The notes beneath the pieces were generated by a model that was not told the DNA's origin, ran no database searches, and worked only from the letters and a program-made list of their open reading frames with translations. A DNA stretch of 64,000 nucleotides. Origin: an uncultured Coriobacteriaceae bacterium. Its GTDB lineage: Bacteria > Actinomycetota > Coriobacteriia > Coriobacteriales > Atopobiaceae. The stretch's first letter is position 1. Each line of letters opens with the position of its first letter. The position numbers and the translations under genes were made by a program. Positions 17,387 through 25,440 of this stretch are shown one piece after another. The DNA is taken from positions 1 to 64,000 of the forward strand of contig CADBYM010000003.1 in NCBI GenBank assembly GCA_902798915.1. Reading direction: 5' to 3'.

Positions 17387-19486
17387 CTACTCCTCCTCAG
17401 ATCCCCAATGGCTCGAGCGTGCCGTGTCGAGCACCTGCAAGTTCTTCATGCTCATGTCGAGGATGCCCGCCGAGTGCGTGAGCGCACCGCACGAGATGAC
17501 GTCAACCTTGAGGTCGGCGATGTACTGCACGTTCTCTCGCGTGACGTTGCCGCTGATTTCGGTGATTGTGCGCCCGTCGATGTAGTCGAGCGCCTCCTTC
17601 ATCTGCGCATGGCTCATGTTGTCGAGCATGATGACGTCCGCACCGGCCGCGACGGCCTCGCGCACCATGGCGAGGCTCTCGCACTCCACCTCGATCTTTG
17701 TCATGAACGAGCACCGCAAGCGCGCCATCTGGAGAGCCTGCGTGATACCACCTGCCGCCTCGATGTGGTTGTCCTTGAGCAAGATTGCGTCAGAGAGGTT
17801 CTGGCGATGATTCCCTCCCCCTCCGATGCGCACGGCCATCTTGTCGAATATGCGCATGCCCGGGGTGGTCTTGCGGGTATCAACGACCTGCGCCGTCGAG
17901 CCCGCCTCGGCAAGGATGTCCACCACCTCGCGCGTGTAGGTTGCCACGCCGCTCATGTGCTGAAGGTAGTTCAGCGCCGTGCGCTCGCCCGACAGCAGCG
18001 TACGCACGTCACCCTCGATCGTTGCGATCATCTGACCCTTCCGGATGCGATCGCCGTCGCGTACCAAGGGCGTGACCGTCGTCATCGAGTCGAGCAACTC
18101 GAACGTGCGCATGAAGACGGCCATGCCCGCCACCACGCCGTCCTGCTTGCAGATGAGCTCAACACGGGCCTGCCTGCGGTCGGGAATCACGGAGTCCGTC
18201 GAGAGGTCGCCGCCCGGCATGTCCTCCTCAAGAGACGCGCGGATGTGCTTCTCCATGACCATGCTCAAGGTCGAGGGATCGATGCGCGGTCGCTGCTCGC
18301 GGGTATGGTCGATGGAGATCTTCTCGGCAGCGCGACGCGCGAACACCAAGCATTCGAGCAGGCTGTTTGAGGCAAGTCGGTTGCGGCCATGCACTCCGGT
18401 GCATGAAGTCTCGCCCACCGCAAACAGGCGTGGCATGGTGGTCTCGGAGTTTGAGTCCACGTGTATGCCACCCATGAAGTAGTGTTGGGCAGGTACGACG
18501 GGAATCGGCTCCTTCGTGATGTCGTAGCCTTCCGTGAGACAGTACTCGTAGATGTGGCGGAAGTGCGTGCGGATGATTTCGTTCATCACGTTCTCGAACG
18601 AGAGCCACACGTGCTTTGAGCCTTCGCGCTCCATCTGCTCGAGAATGGCCTTGGTCACCACATCGCGCGGCTGGAGCTCGTCCGTAAAGCGCTCGAGCTT
18701 GGAGTTGAGAAGGACCGCCCCTTCGCCGCGGGCGGACTCGCTGATGAGGAACGAGCGACCCGGAGTGTCTCGGTAAAGCGTCGTGGGATGGATCTGCACA
18801 TAGTCCATGTGCTCGAGCGCCACCCCGTGCTTCGCGGCGATGCGACACCCGTCCCCCGTAAGAATCGGATAGTTGGTCGAACGCTCATAGGTTCCGCCGA
18901 TGCCACCAGTCGCGAGGATGGTGAAGCGCGAGAAGATGTCGAGTCTGCTACCGTCCTTCTGCTTGCACGAGACACCCGTACAGACGCGCTTCTCGCCCGC
19001 GCCGACCTCGTCGAGCAGATCAACCATCTCGGTGTTCTCGAAGATGCGCACGTTATGCGCGGCACGAGCCTGGAGCAGGAGCGTCTCGGTGATCTCGCGC
19101 CCCGTGATGTCCTCGTGGTAGAGGATGCGCGCCCGGGAATGTGCGCCCTCACGCGTGTAGAGGAGCTTCCCCTGCGGGTCGCGGTCGAAGCGGACGCCGT
19201 AGGAGATGAGGTCGTTGATGCATGAGCGCGAGTTGCGGATCATGATGTCCACGCTCTCGCGACGATTCTCGTAGTGACCGGCCTTGAGCGTGTCCTCGAA
19301 GTACTGCTCGTAGTCGTCCTCGTTGCGTGCCACCGCAATGCCGCCCTGCGCGAGCATCGAGTCGCACGTCTCGATGTCGCCCTTCGCGATGAGGATAATC
19401 TGACAGTTGCGTGGGAGCTTGAGCGCAGCGTAGAGGCCGGAAATGCCGCAACCGACGACCACCACGTCGCATTGGAGCTTCTTCAT
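17387..19486 (-). CDS. nadB-nadC: L-aspartate oxidase fused to quinolinate phosphoribosyltransferase (NadB-NadC)
   Basis: 699 residues joining two enzymes of NAD de novo synthesis. Residues about 1-420 are NadB: the FAD-binding VVVGCGISGLYAAL at 9-22, AQGGIA, HPTTLY, and the substrate region GRNRLASNSLLE. The C-terminal helical domain of NadB is cut short. Residues about 425-699 are NadC: SGERTALNYLQHMSG, the phosphoribosyl motif DTRKTTPGMR, RIGGGGNHRQNL, LLKDNH, and the SGNVTREN and SCGALTHS strands. The fusion converts aspartate to iminoaspartate and, after NadA acts, quinolinate to nicotinate mononucleotide. It follows nadA by 39 bases in one operon. No frameshift is present, so it is one polypeptide. 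Confidence 0.94.
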   Translation of the reverse strand: MKKLQCDVVVVGCGISGLYAALKLPRNCQIILIAKGDIETCDSMLAQGGIAVARNEDDYEQYFEDTLKAGHYENRRESVDIMIRNSRSCINDLISYGVRFDRDPQGKLLYTREGAHSRARILYHEDITGREITETLLLQARAAHNVRIFENTEMVDLLDEVGAGEKRVCTGVSCKQKDGSRLDIFSRFTILATGGIGGTYERSTNYPILTGDGCRIAAKHGVALEHMDYVQIHPTTLYRDTPGRSFLISESARGEGAVLLNSKLERFTDELQPRDVVTKAILEQMEREGSKHVWLSFENVMNEIIRTHFRHIYEYCLTEGYDITKEPIPVVPAQHYFMGGIHVDSNSETTMPRLFAVGETSCTGVHGRNRLASNSLLECLVFARRAAEKISIDHTREQRPRIDPSTLSMVMEKHIRASLEEDMPGGDLSTDSVIPDRRQARVELICKQDGVVAGMAVFMRTFELLDSMTTVTPLVRDGDRIRKGQMIATIEGDVRTLLSGERTALNYLQHMSGVATYTREVVDILAEAGSTAQVVDTRKTTPGMRIFDKMAVRIGGGGNHRQNLSDAILLKDNHIEAAGGITQALQMARLRCSFMTKIEVECESLAMVREAVAAGADVIMLDNMSHAQMKEALDYIDGRTITEISGNVTRENVQYIADLKVDVISCGALTHSAGILDMSMKNLQVLDTARSSHWGSEEE

Positions 19487-19525
19487 CCTTGGGATTCCTT
19501 CCCTGTAGGGTATCGTTGAGACACG

Positions 19526-20461
19526 CTATGCGGCGAGCTCCAGCATGCGCGTGAGGGCACGCCGGGCACCCTCGGCCGTCGCCTCGTCCACGAACACCTC
19601 GCCCGAAAGGTCGCGCAGGCACGCAACGACCTTCTCGCCCGTCACGCGACTCATGTTGGGGCAGATGGGCGTGGTCGCCGGGAAAAAGAACCGCTTCTTG
19701 CCCGCGTCGCCTGCTGCGGCGACCTGCTTCTGAATCTCGTGCAGCACGCCATAGACCGTGCAGATAATATAGTCCGTCTCGATACCTTCCACGCACCGCT
19801 TTATGATGCCCGATGTGGAGCCTATGTAGTCCGCCTCGTCGAGCACCCAGCTCGCACACTCCGGATGCGCGCAGACCACCGCACCGGGGTGCTCCGCCAT
19901 GGCGAGGCGCACCTCGGCGACCTCGATGGCCTCGTGGGTCGGGCAGAACCCGTCGTTCAGGATGATGTTCTTGCTCGGAACCTGCTGTTGGATGTAGTGG
20001 CCCAGGTGCAGATCCGGCACAAAGAGCACGTTGTGCTGCGGGAGACGCTCCACGATGCGCAGGGCGTTGGCCGAGGTCACGCACACGTCCGACCATGCCT
20101 TCATCTCGTTGGTGGAGTTGACGTAGCATGCCACCGCCAGATCGTCGCCATACTGCGCGCGAGCCGCGTCGATGGTCTCCTTGCGCAGCATGTGCGCCAT
20201 GGGACAGTCCGCAGACGGCTCGGGCATGAGCACGCGCTTCTCGGGCGAGAGGAGCTTGGCGCTCTCGGCCATGAACTCGACGCCCGCAAAGACGAGCGTT
20301 CGGCAATCGATGCTGGCCGCCTTGCGGGCAAGGAAGTACGAATCGCCCACGTAGTCCGCCAGATCCTGCGCGTCGTCCTGCACATAGTAGTGAGCGAGCA
20401 CGATCGCGTCGTGGCGCTCTTTGAGCTCGGCGAACTCGTCGAGTAGTTCCTTGCTCAGCAT
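19526..20461 (-). CDS. nadA: Quinolinate synthase NadA
   Basis: 311 residues. NadA condenses iminoaspartate with dihydroxyacetone phosphate using a [4Fe-4S] cluster. The three conserved cysteine sites are seen in ACYVNST, HPECASWV and TPICPNMSR. Other signatures are LAHYYVQDDAQDLADYVGDS near the start and the MPEPSADCPMAHM region. The ATG at 20461 follows GGGAGAAGG; a longer frame to 20506 adds 15 unlikely residues. It is the first gene of nadA-nadBC, so all three steps to nicotinate mononucleotide are made from one message. Confidence 0.95.
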   Translation of the reverse strand: MLSKELLDEFAELKERHDAIVLAHYYVQDDAQDLADYVGDSYFLARKAASIDCRTLVFAGVEFMAESAKLLSPEKRVLMPEPSADCPMAHMLRKETIDAARAQYGDDLAVACYVNSTNEMKAWSDVCVTSANALRIVERLPQHNVLFVPDLHLGHYIQQQVPSKNIILNDGFCPTHEAIEVAEVRLAMAEHPGAVVCAHPECASWVLDEADYIGSTSGIIKRCVEGIETDYIICTVYGVLHEIQKQVAAAGDAGKKRFFFPATTPICPNMSRVTGEKVVACLRDLSGEVFVDEATAEGARRALTRMLELAA

Positions 20462-20631
20462 GACCTTCTCCCTCGGTCGCCAGACAACGGCGCAACTATA
20501 GCACATGTAAGGAACAGCAACCCGCCCGAAAACGCTTGGGAGAAGGTTCGTGCCCCCTGTTTGCCCCTATTCGCCCCGCGCTGGAGCATGCCACCCTGAA
20601 GGGCAGCGTACTCCAGCTAGACCCGGCTGCA

Positions 20632-21030
20632 CTAGTAACCCCACGTCGAGCTGAGAGAATCGAGCGTCCCGTCGAGCTGGGCGTGCATGCGGTAGCGCAA
20701 TTGGGAGATGGTATGACTGCTCAGGTAAGATTGTCCGCTACCGTCCAACGTATCGTCTGGAATGAGGTGCATCCTATACGCCATGTAATTCGCGACCGAA
20801 ACACCGTGTTTATCCTGCACGGTCTGAATGGTGTTCCACGCCCTGTCGATTTCCTCGTGCGTCGGCGGGATGCGGTAGGCGTCACCGCCGGTCACGGCGT
20901 CCACCTCCTCTTCGGAGAGCTCCCTCCCGTCGCCCACAGCCTCCGCAAAGACGGCTGCTTTCTCCTCGGGCGTCTGGGCATTCTCGATGCGTCGCCTCTG
21001 ATCTTCGGTCAGGTTCAGTTCGAGGGCCAT
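20632..21030 (-). CDS. Double-glycine leader-type peptide (Nif11/RiPP precursor-like)
   Basis: 132 residues. The first 49 resemble a Nif11-like or bacteriocin-type leader: LTEDQRRRIENAQTPEEK, then the acidic GRELSEEEVDAVTGG with Gly48-Gly49 as a likely cleavage site. The remaining 83 residues contain no cysteine and are rich in Tyr, Ser, Thr and His (MAYRMHLIPDD, SLSSTWGY at the end). GGAGAAAG lies five bases before the ATG, so translation is well supported. No modifying enzyme, protease or transporter of a peptide-natural-product cluster is next to it. It may be an orphan precursor served in trans, or an unrelated small protein with a chance GG motif. Confidence 0.6.
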   Translation of the reverse strand: MALELNLTEDQRRRIENAQTPEEKAAVFAEAVGDGRELSEEEVDAVTGGDAYRIPPTHEEIDRAWNTIQTVQDKHGVSVANYMAYRMHLIPDDTLDGSGQSYLSSHTISQLRYRMHAQLDGTLDSLSSTWGY

Positions 21031-21240
21031 GGTCTTTCTCCTTCGTATACACGTCAGCTTTTTGCCTTCGCTAAACTATACGCCGGCGTTCGAGACGTGG
21101 CTCAATCTCTCAAACCATTACGCCGAATTGCAAAGGTATTGCCTCACCACACGCCGATGAACAGTAACGCGTCTTCGTGATTCGCATGGCGCGTACGATG
21201 GTGATTAGGCCGCAGGGCTCCAGGGAATCCGCACGACAGA

Positions 21241-21268
21241 GAGCTTCCGCGTCCATTGGAGGAAGCTC
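21241..21268 (-). terminator. Hairpin after the iron operon
   Basis: An 8-bp stem GAGCTTCC/GGAAGCTC lies 16 bases past the stop of the HMA gene. There is no T-run, so this is a weak candidate for the operon end. The rest of 21031-21240 is unremarkable. Confidence 0.35.
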
Positions 21269-21283
21269 CCGATGGACATGCCT

Positions 21284-21544
21284 TCAGTGCCTCGCAAAGA
21301 TAGCGCGCAGGCCCTTGCGCTCGTATGGTTCCGAGCTCACGGAGAGGAACTCATACCCGGTCTCGTCGATGGTCTTCTTGAGCAATTCCCCGTCGAGCTC
21401 CTCCTCCGAGACGATGACGCAGCTCTTCTTGCGGTGGTTGCTCTTGACGCTCTTCACGTCGAAGCTCCTGCGCACCGCGTCATTGATGTGCGCCTCACAC
21501 ATCTCGCACATCATGCCATCTATACCCACCGTCGTCTGTATCAT
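21284..21544 (-). CDS. Heavy-metal-associated (HMA) domain protein
   Basis: 86 residues, a CopZ/MerP-like ferredoxin-fold metal carrier. The motif GMMCEMCEAHI (Cys13 and Cys16) matches GMxCxxC of metal-binding HMA domains. It ends with an extra basic tail (ERKGLRAIFARH). Its ATG overlaps the stop of the upstream Cys-rich gene by four bases (ATGA), and it is the last gene of the ferrous iron operon, so an iron or redox-metal role is more likely than copper. That assignment is from context. Confidence 0.85.
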   Translation of the reverse strand: MIQTTVGIDGMMCEMCEAHINDAVRRSFDVKSVKSNHRKKSCVIVSEEELDGELLKKTIDETGYEFLSVSSEPYERKGLRAIFARH

Positions 21545-21738
21545 CGAAGCTCCTCCAACTGACGAAGCTGTTCCTCACTCAAATGAATCTGGCCGTGGCT
21601 GCACCCTGTGGAGCACCTCGCGCATCCAGAGCAGCTTCCGCCGCATCCGCAACCGCCGTCGCCGCGCAGCATGCCTCGGATGGCAAGCGCCACGATGAGC
21701 ACGAGGATTGTCACTACCACAAAGTCAGCCACGACCAA
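21541..21738 (-). CDS. FeoB-associated Cys-rich membrane protein
   Basis: 65 residues: one N-terminal membrane helix (ADFVVVTILVLIVALAIRGML), then a short loop with seven cysteines (GGCGCGGSCSGCARCSTGC) and a helical acidic tail. This form is the family of small Cys-rich proteins found beside feoB in many Gram-positives and anaerobes; the cysteines probably bind iron. It begins 10 bases after feoB. Confidence 0.88.
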   Translation of the reverse strand: MVVADFVVVTILVLIVALAIRGMLRGDGGCGCGGSCSGCARCSTGCSHGQIHLSEEQLRQLEELR

Positions 21739-21748
21739 TCATTCCAAT

Positions 21749-24010
21749 CTACCTGACGAGGAGCTCTTCGGCTTCCTCATACTTCTTCACGAACAGCATG
21801 TAGCCCACAAAGCCAAGAACTGCGATGGAGACCACCATGCCGAGGGGGTTCATAGCTCCAGCCGCAGCGAGGCCGAGCTGGTAGACCACCATGCCAGCGC
21901 AATAGGCAAAGAGGCACATGTAGCCAATGGCGAAGGCCGCCCACTTGCCGTTGTTCATCTCGCGCTTGATGGCGCCCATGGCCGCGAAGCACGGCGCGCA
22001 CAGCAGGTTGAAGATCATGAACGCGAACGCCGCGAGCTGCCCATGACCACCCGAGAAGGACTCGAAGTCCGCCTTGACGTTTGCCCAGATGGGCGACCCC
22101 TCGTCATCCCAGTCATCGGACTCGGTGTCGTAGTTGTACAGGACACCGAAGGTACTCACGACCTCCTCCTTGGCAACCAAGCCCGTGACCGTCGCGACGG
22201 CTGGCTTCCAACTACCGAAGCCCAGCGGGGCAAAGATTGGGGCAAAGGCGTTTCCGATTCCGGCGAGAATGGAGTCGTCCATGGGGCTGACCTCGTCGGG
22301 AGTCACGCGCATGCGTGCCGCAACGGTCGCAATGTACTCGTCGGTGACGAGCGACTCGTCCTCATAGAGGTCATCCACCATCCCGAAGGTGCCGTTGACC
22401 GTGCCGAAGCCGGAGAGCGCCCAAATGACGATGGACGAGAGCAAGATGACGGTGCCAGCCTTCTTGATGAACGACCAGCCGCGCTCCCACATGCTGCGGA
22501 TGACGTTGCCGAACGTGGGCATGTGGTAGGCAGGGAGCTCCATGACGAAGGGCGCGGGATCGCCTGCGAACATCTTCGTCTTCTTGAGCATGACGCCCGA
22601 GACGATAATCGCCGACACGCCAATGAAGTACGCGCTCGTGGAGACCCACGCCGCGCCACCGAAGAGGGCGCCGGCGATGAGGCCGATGATGGGCATCTTT
22701 GCGCCGCAAGGGATGAAGCATGTGGTGGTGATGGTCATGCGTCGGTCGCGCTCGTTCTCGATGGTACGCGACGCCATGACGCCGGGGACGCCGCAACCGG
22801 TGCCCACGAGCATCGGGATGAACGACTTGCCCGAGAGACCGAAGCGACGGAAGATACGGTCCATGATGAAGGCGATTCGCGCCATGTATCCGCAATCCTC
22901 CAGGATGGCGAGCAGCAGGAAGAGGACGAGCAACTGCGGCACAAAGCCGAGTACTGAGCCCACGCCGGCAAAGATGCCGTCGGAAAGCAGACCAACCAGC
23001 CAACCCGAAAGGCCCCAGCTCTCAAAGACCGCACGCGAACCCTCGGTGAGCCACTCGCCCCCCAGCACGTCATTGGTCCAGTCGGTGAGGAAGGTGCCGA
23101 GCGGCCCCATCGCGACCCAATACACGCCAAACATGATGACAGCAAAGATGGGCAGGGCCGCATTGCGGTTGGTGACGATGCGGTCGATCTTGTCCGACGT
23201 GGTGAGCTCACCCTTGTTTGCGCGCCGCAGGCATCCGTCGATGATGGACGTGATGTAGTCATAGCGCTGAGAGGTGATGATGGACTCGGCATCGTCGTCG
23301 AGCTCGGTCTCGCAGGCGACGATGTCGTTCTCGATGTGGGAGAGCGTCTGGGGCGAGAGGCCGAGCTTCTGCTGCACCTTCTCGTCACGCTCGAAGAGCT
23401 TTATGGCGTACCAGCGATGCTGCTCCTCGGGAAGGTTGTGGACCGTGACCTCCTCGATGTGGGCGAAGGCATGCTCCACGCTGCCCACGAAGCGATGCTG
23501 TGGGATGGGCTTGACGCCCGAGCGCGCCAATTCGAGGGCCTCCTCGGCCGCCTCCTTGATGCCTGTTCCCCTGAGGGCCGAGATGGCGACCACCTTGCAG
23601 TCGAGGGCCTTGGAGAGCGCGGCAAGGTCGATGACGTCGCCTCTCTTCTCGATGACATCCATCATGTTGACGGCCACGAGCACGGGAATGCCCAGCTCAA
23701 CGAGCTGCGTGGTGAGGTAGAGGTTGCGTTCGAGGTTGGTGCCGTCCACGATGTTGAGAATGGCATCGGGCCGCTGGTCGGTGAGGTAGTCACGCGCGAC
23801 CACCTCTTCGAGCGTGTAGGGCGAAAGCGAGTAGATGCCGGGCAGGTCGGCGATGGTCACGTCGGCATGGCCCTTGAGCTTGCCGTGCTTCTCCTCCACC
23901 GTGACGCCTGGCCAGTTGCCCACATACTGGTTTGAGCCCGTGAGCGCGTTGAAGAGCGTCGTCTTGCCGCAGTTGGGATTGCCCGCGAGGGCGATGGTGA
24001 TCTGTGCCAT
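21749..24010 (-). CDS. feoB: Ferrous iron transporter FeoB
   Basis: 753 residues. The N-terminal G domain has G1 GNPNCGKTT (10-18), DLPGIYSLSP, and the NMMD motif of G4, followed by a helical GDI-like region to about 270. The membrane domain has about ten helices with the conserved gates (GTGCGVPGVMASR and FIPCGAKMPIIG). GTP hydrolysis drives Fe(II) uptake, mainly under anoxic conditions. The ATG at 24010 is two bases after feoA. It is encoded with two feoA genes, a Cys-rich protein and an HMA protein. Confidence 0.96.
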   Translation of the reverse strand: MAQITIALAGNPNCGKTTLFNALTGSNQYVGNWPGVTVEEKHGKLKGHADVTIADLPGIYSLSPYTLEEVVARDYLTDQRPDAILNIVDGTNLERNLYLTTQLVELGIPVLVAVNMMDVIEKRGDVIDLAALSKALDCKVVAISALRGTGIKEAAEEALELARSGVKPIPQHRFVGSVEHAFAHIEEVTVHNLPEEQHRWYAIKLFERDEKVQQKLGLSPQTLSHIENDIVACETELDDDAESIITSQRYDYITSIIDGCLRRANKGELTTSDKIDRIVTNRNAALPIFAVIMFGVYWVAMGPLGTFLTDWTNDVLGGEWLTEGSRAVFESWGLSGWLVGLLSDGIFAGVGSVLGFVPQLLVLFLLLAILEDCGYMARIAFIMDRIFRRFGLSGKSFIPMLVGTGCGVPGVMASRTIENERDRRMTITTTCFIPCGAKMPIIGLIAGALFGGAAWVSTSAYFIGVSAIIVSGVMLKKTKMFAGDPAPFVMELPAYHMPTFGNVIRSMWERGWSFIKKAGTVILLSSIVIWALSGFGTVNGTFGMVDDLYEDESLVTDEYIATVAARMRVTPDEVSPMDDSILAGIGNAFAPIFAPLGFGSWKPAVATVTGLVAKEEVVSTFGVLYNYDTESDDWDDEGSPIWANVKADFESFSGGHGQLAAFAFMIFNLLCAPCFAAMGAIKREMNNGKWAAFAIGYMCLFAYCAGMVVYQLGLAAAGAMNPLGMVVSIAVLGFVGYMLFVKKYEEAEELLVR

Positions 24011-24012
24011 GG

Positions 24013-24243
24013 TTACGCCTCCACCGGTTCGACTTCGATCATCTCGCAGTCCGCCTTGCGCACCGAGAGCTCGTAGTTGCGCACGGTGACCTCGATGGGA
24101 TCGCCGAGCGGCGCGACCTTACGCACATGAATCTTCTGTCCCTTGGTGATGCCCATGTCCATGATCCGCCGCTTGACGGGACCCGTACCCTTGAGCTTGA
24201 CCACCTGTACCGTCTGGCCAACCCGTGCGTCACGAAGTGTCAT
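24013..24243 (-). CDS. feoA: FeoA family protein (second copy, next to feoB)
   Basis: 76 residues, an SH3-like FeoA domain: KLKGTGPVKRRIMDMGITKGQKIHVRK is the standard core. FeoA binds FeoB and is needed for its activity. The AGGAGG before the ATG is strong. The first FeoA of the operon starts 46 bases upstream and is only distantly similar. Confidence 0.93.
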   Translation of the reverse strand: MTLRDARVGQTVQVVKLKGTGPVKRRIMDMGITKGQKIHVRKVAPLGDPIEVTVRNYELSVRKADCEMIEVEPVEA

Positions 24244-24289
24244 GTTCTCCTCCTTGTTGATTCGCCCTTGTCAGTGCGCATTGGCGGGA

Positions 24290-24499
24290 CTAGACAAAGA
24301 TCTTCTTTGCCATCTCTTTGCTCACGGCCACGCGAGAGTCCTTGATGGAGCAGATCACGTTGCCACCCATCTCGCTGATCACCGTCACGTGGACCCCAAC
24401 CACGAAACCAAGGCCCTCGAGGAACTGGCGTGTCTCGGGCTTCCCACCAATTCTCGTGATGATGCTGCTCTGACCTGCCTTGAGTAACGTGAGTGGCAT
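24290..24499 (-). CDS. feoA: FeoA family protein (first gene of the iron operon)
   Basis: 69 residues. The FeoA core is seen in GQSSIITRIGGKPETRQFLEGLGF, with the family's QFLEGLG-V turn, and MGGNVICSIKDSRVAVS at the end. The ATG at 24499 follows GGAAGGA. A frame to 24529 adds ten residues without a ribosome site. It is first in the operon, just below a palindromic operator at 24535-24566. Confidence 0.9.
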   Translation of the reverse strand: MPLTLLKAGQSSIITRIGGKPETRQFLEGLGFVVGVHVTVISEMGGNVICSIKDSRVAVSKEMAKKIFV

Positions 24500-24534
24500 G
24501 TGTCCGTCCTTCCCATCGCTAATCGACAATGCAC

Positions 24535-24566
24535 AAGTTAACTTGAGCTAAGTTAGCTCTAGCTAA
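24535..24566 (-). promoter_or_regulatory. Overlapping palindromes, probable iron-repressor operator of the feo operon
   Basis: Three perfect inverted repeats lie 36-67 bases upstream of the first feoA start: AAGTTAACTT (24535-24544), GAGCTAAGTTAGCTC (24545-24559) and TTAGCTCTAGCTAA (24553-24566). TTAG and CTAA half-sites of this kind resemble DtxR/IdeR/MntR-type operators (consensus with TTAGG and CCTAA halves). The regulator is not encoded in this window, and the match is by eye. Confidence 0.6.
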
Positions 24567-24677
24567 GTTAGTGTATGCCAACTACAAAGTCAACCTATTT
24601 TTACTTTTTGTCTGTTGGGGGGAGCCACGTTTGGGTTGATGCCTTTTGGACGAGTTCCTTATCCGGCTGAGGTGACA

Positions 24678-24916
24678 CTACCGACAGAATCGGAGGTTGC
24701 GCCGGGGCGCGCCGGCCCCCTCGCCGCCCGCCTAACGGAATCGGAGGTTGTGGCGGGGCGCGCCGGCCCCCTCGCCGCCCGCCTAACGGAATCGGAGGTT
24801 GTGGCGGGGCGCGCCGGCCTCCTCGCCGCCCGCCTAACGGAATCGGAGGTTGTGGCAGAAATTCTTACAGAAATCGAGCTTGTGGCAAGCAATCTAATGA
24901 AGAGTAACCTTGTGGC
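24678..24916 (+). repeat. Tandem repeat array A, 51-bp unit
   Basis: The unit begins CTAACGGAATCGGAGGTTG and starts at 24732, 24783 and 24834 (period 51), with a diverged copy at 24678 and degenerate copies running to 24916. In one plus-strand frame each unit reads LTESEVVAGRAGPLAAR. The GC-rich second half contains the palindrome GGCGCGCC. The array lies between the iron operon and argD, where no convincing gene exists. Its core is the same as that of array B in reverse. Confidence 0.9.
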
Positions 24917-25132
24917 ATGCCACAAGGTCCGATTTCGTTAGGAGCTTTGCCACAAGGTCCGGTTTCGTTAGGAGGAGCTCTGGGGCTTTGCCACAAGGTC
25001 CGATTTCGTTAGGGGCCGTGCCACAAGGTCCGATTTCGTTAGGGGCCGTGCCACAAGGTCCGATTTCGTTAGGGGCCGTGCCGCAAGGTCCGATTTCGTT
25101 AGGAGCTTTGCCGCAAGGTCCCTTTCCGTTAG
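24917..25132 (-). repeat. Tandem repeat array B, mostly 30-bp units, inverted relative to array A
   Basis: Seven copies of a 23-bp core (GCCACAAGGTCCGATTTCG plus TTAG) start at 24919, 24949, 24990, 25020, 25050, 25080 and 25110. Read on the minus strand, each core gives LTKSDLVA, the same phase as LTESEVVA in array A. The junction of the arrays is a perfect 22-bp palindrome at 24907-24928. Repeats are head-to-tail with only 7-18 bases between cores, so they are not CRISPR spacers. Confidence 0.9.
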
Positions 25133-25366
25133 GAGGCGTTGCTCGGAGGTTGTCGAAACCTTCCACATTTTGCACACAATTGGGGCTTTCGCGAATGGCA
25201 ATTACGCAATTCTTGTCCCAGACACTTGATACGTTCAATTCGAGCTTGGGCCACCCGGCCGGCTCACCGCGCGCGACTGGCCTTCCCCCGGAGCGAAGAC
25301 GCTTCCGCTGGTCGCGCGTATTGCTGGTCGCGCGTCGTTGGTCGCACCACTTCGCTGGAAAAGAGC
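25133..25366. other. Intergenic remainder between repeat array and argD terminator
   Basis: About 230 bases. A last degenerate repeat fragment (CTCGGAGGTTGTCG) lies at 25142-25155. The rest has Arg/Ala-like codon composition on both strands, but no frame with a ribosome site or recognisable product. Confidence 0.5.
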
Positions 25367-25411
25367 GGGCGCATCCCCGCCACAGGATTTGGCTGCGGCG
25401 GGGATGCGCCC
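25367..25411 (-). terminator. Terminator of the argJBD operon
   Basis: A 15-bp perfect stem (GGGCGCATCCCCGCC and complement) with a 15-base loop, followed on the minus strand by GCTCTTTTCC. It begins 29 bases past the argD stop. Confidence 0.8.
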
Positions 25412-25440
25412 ACAACGGAACATTTGGATTGGATGAGCCG

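Noticed and set aside
24917-25132. CRISPR array
   Set aside because: The repeats are head-to-tail with 7-18 bases between cores, the intervening bases are nearly identical, and no cas gene is near.
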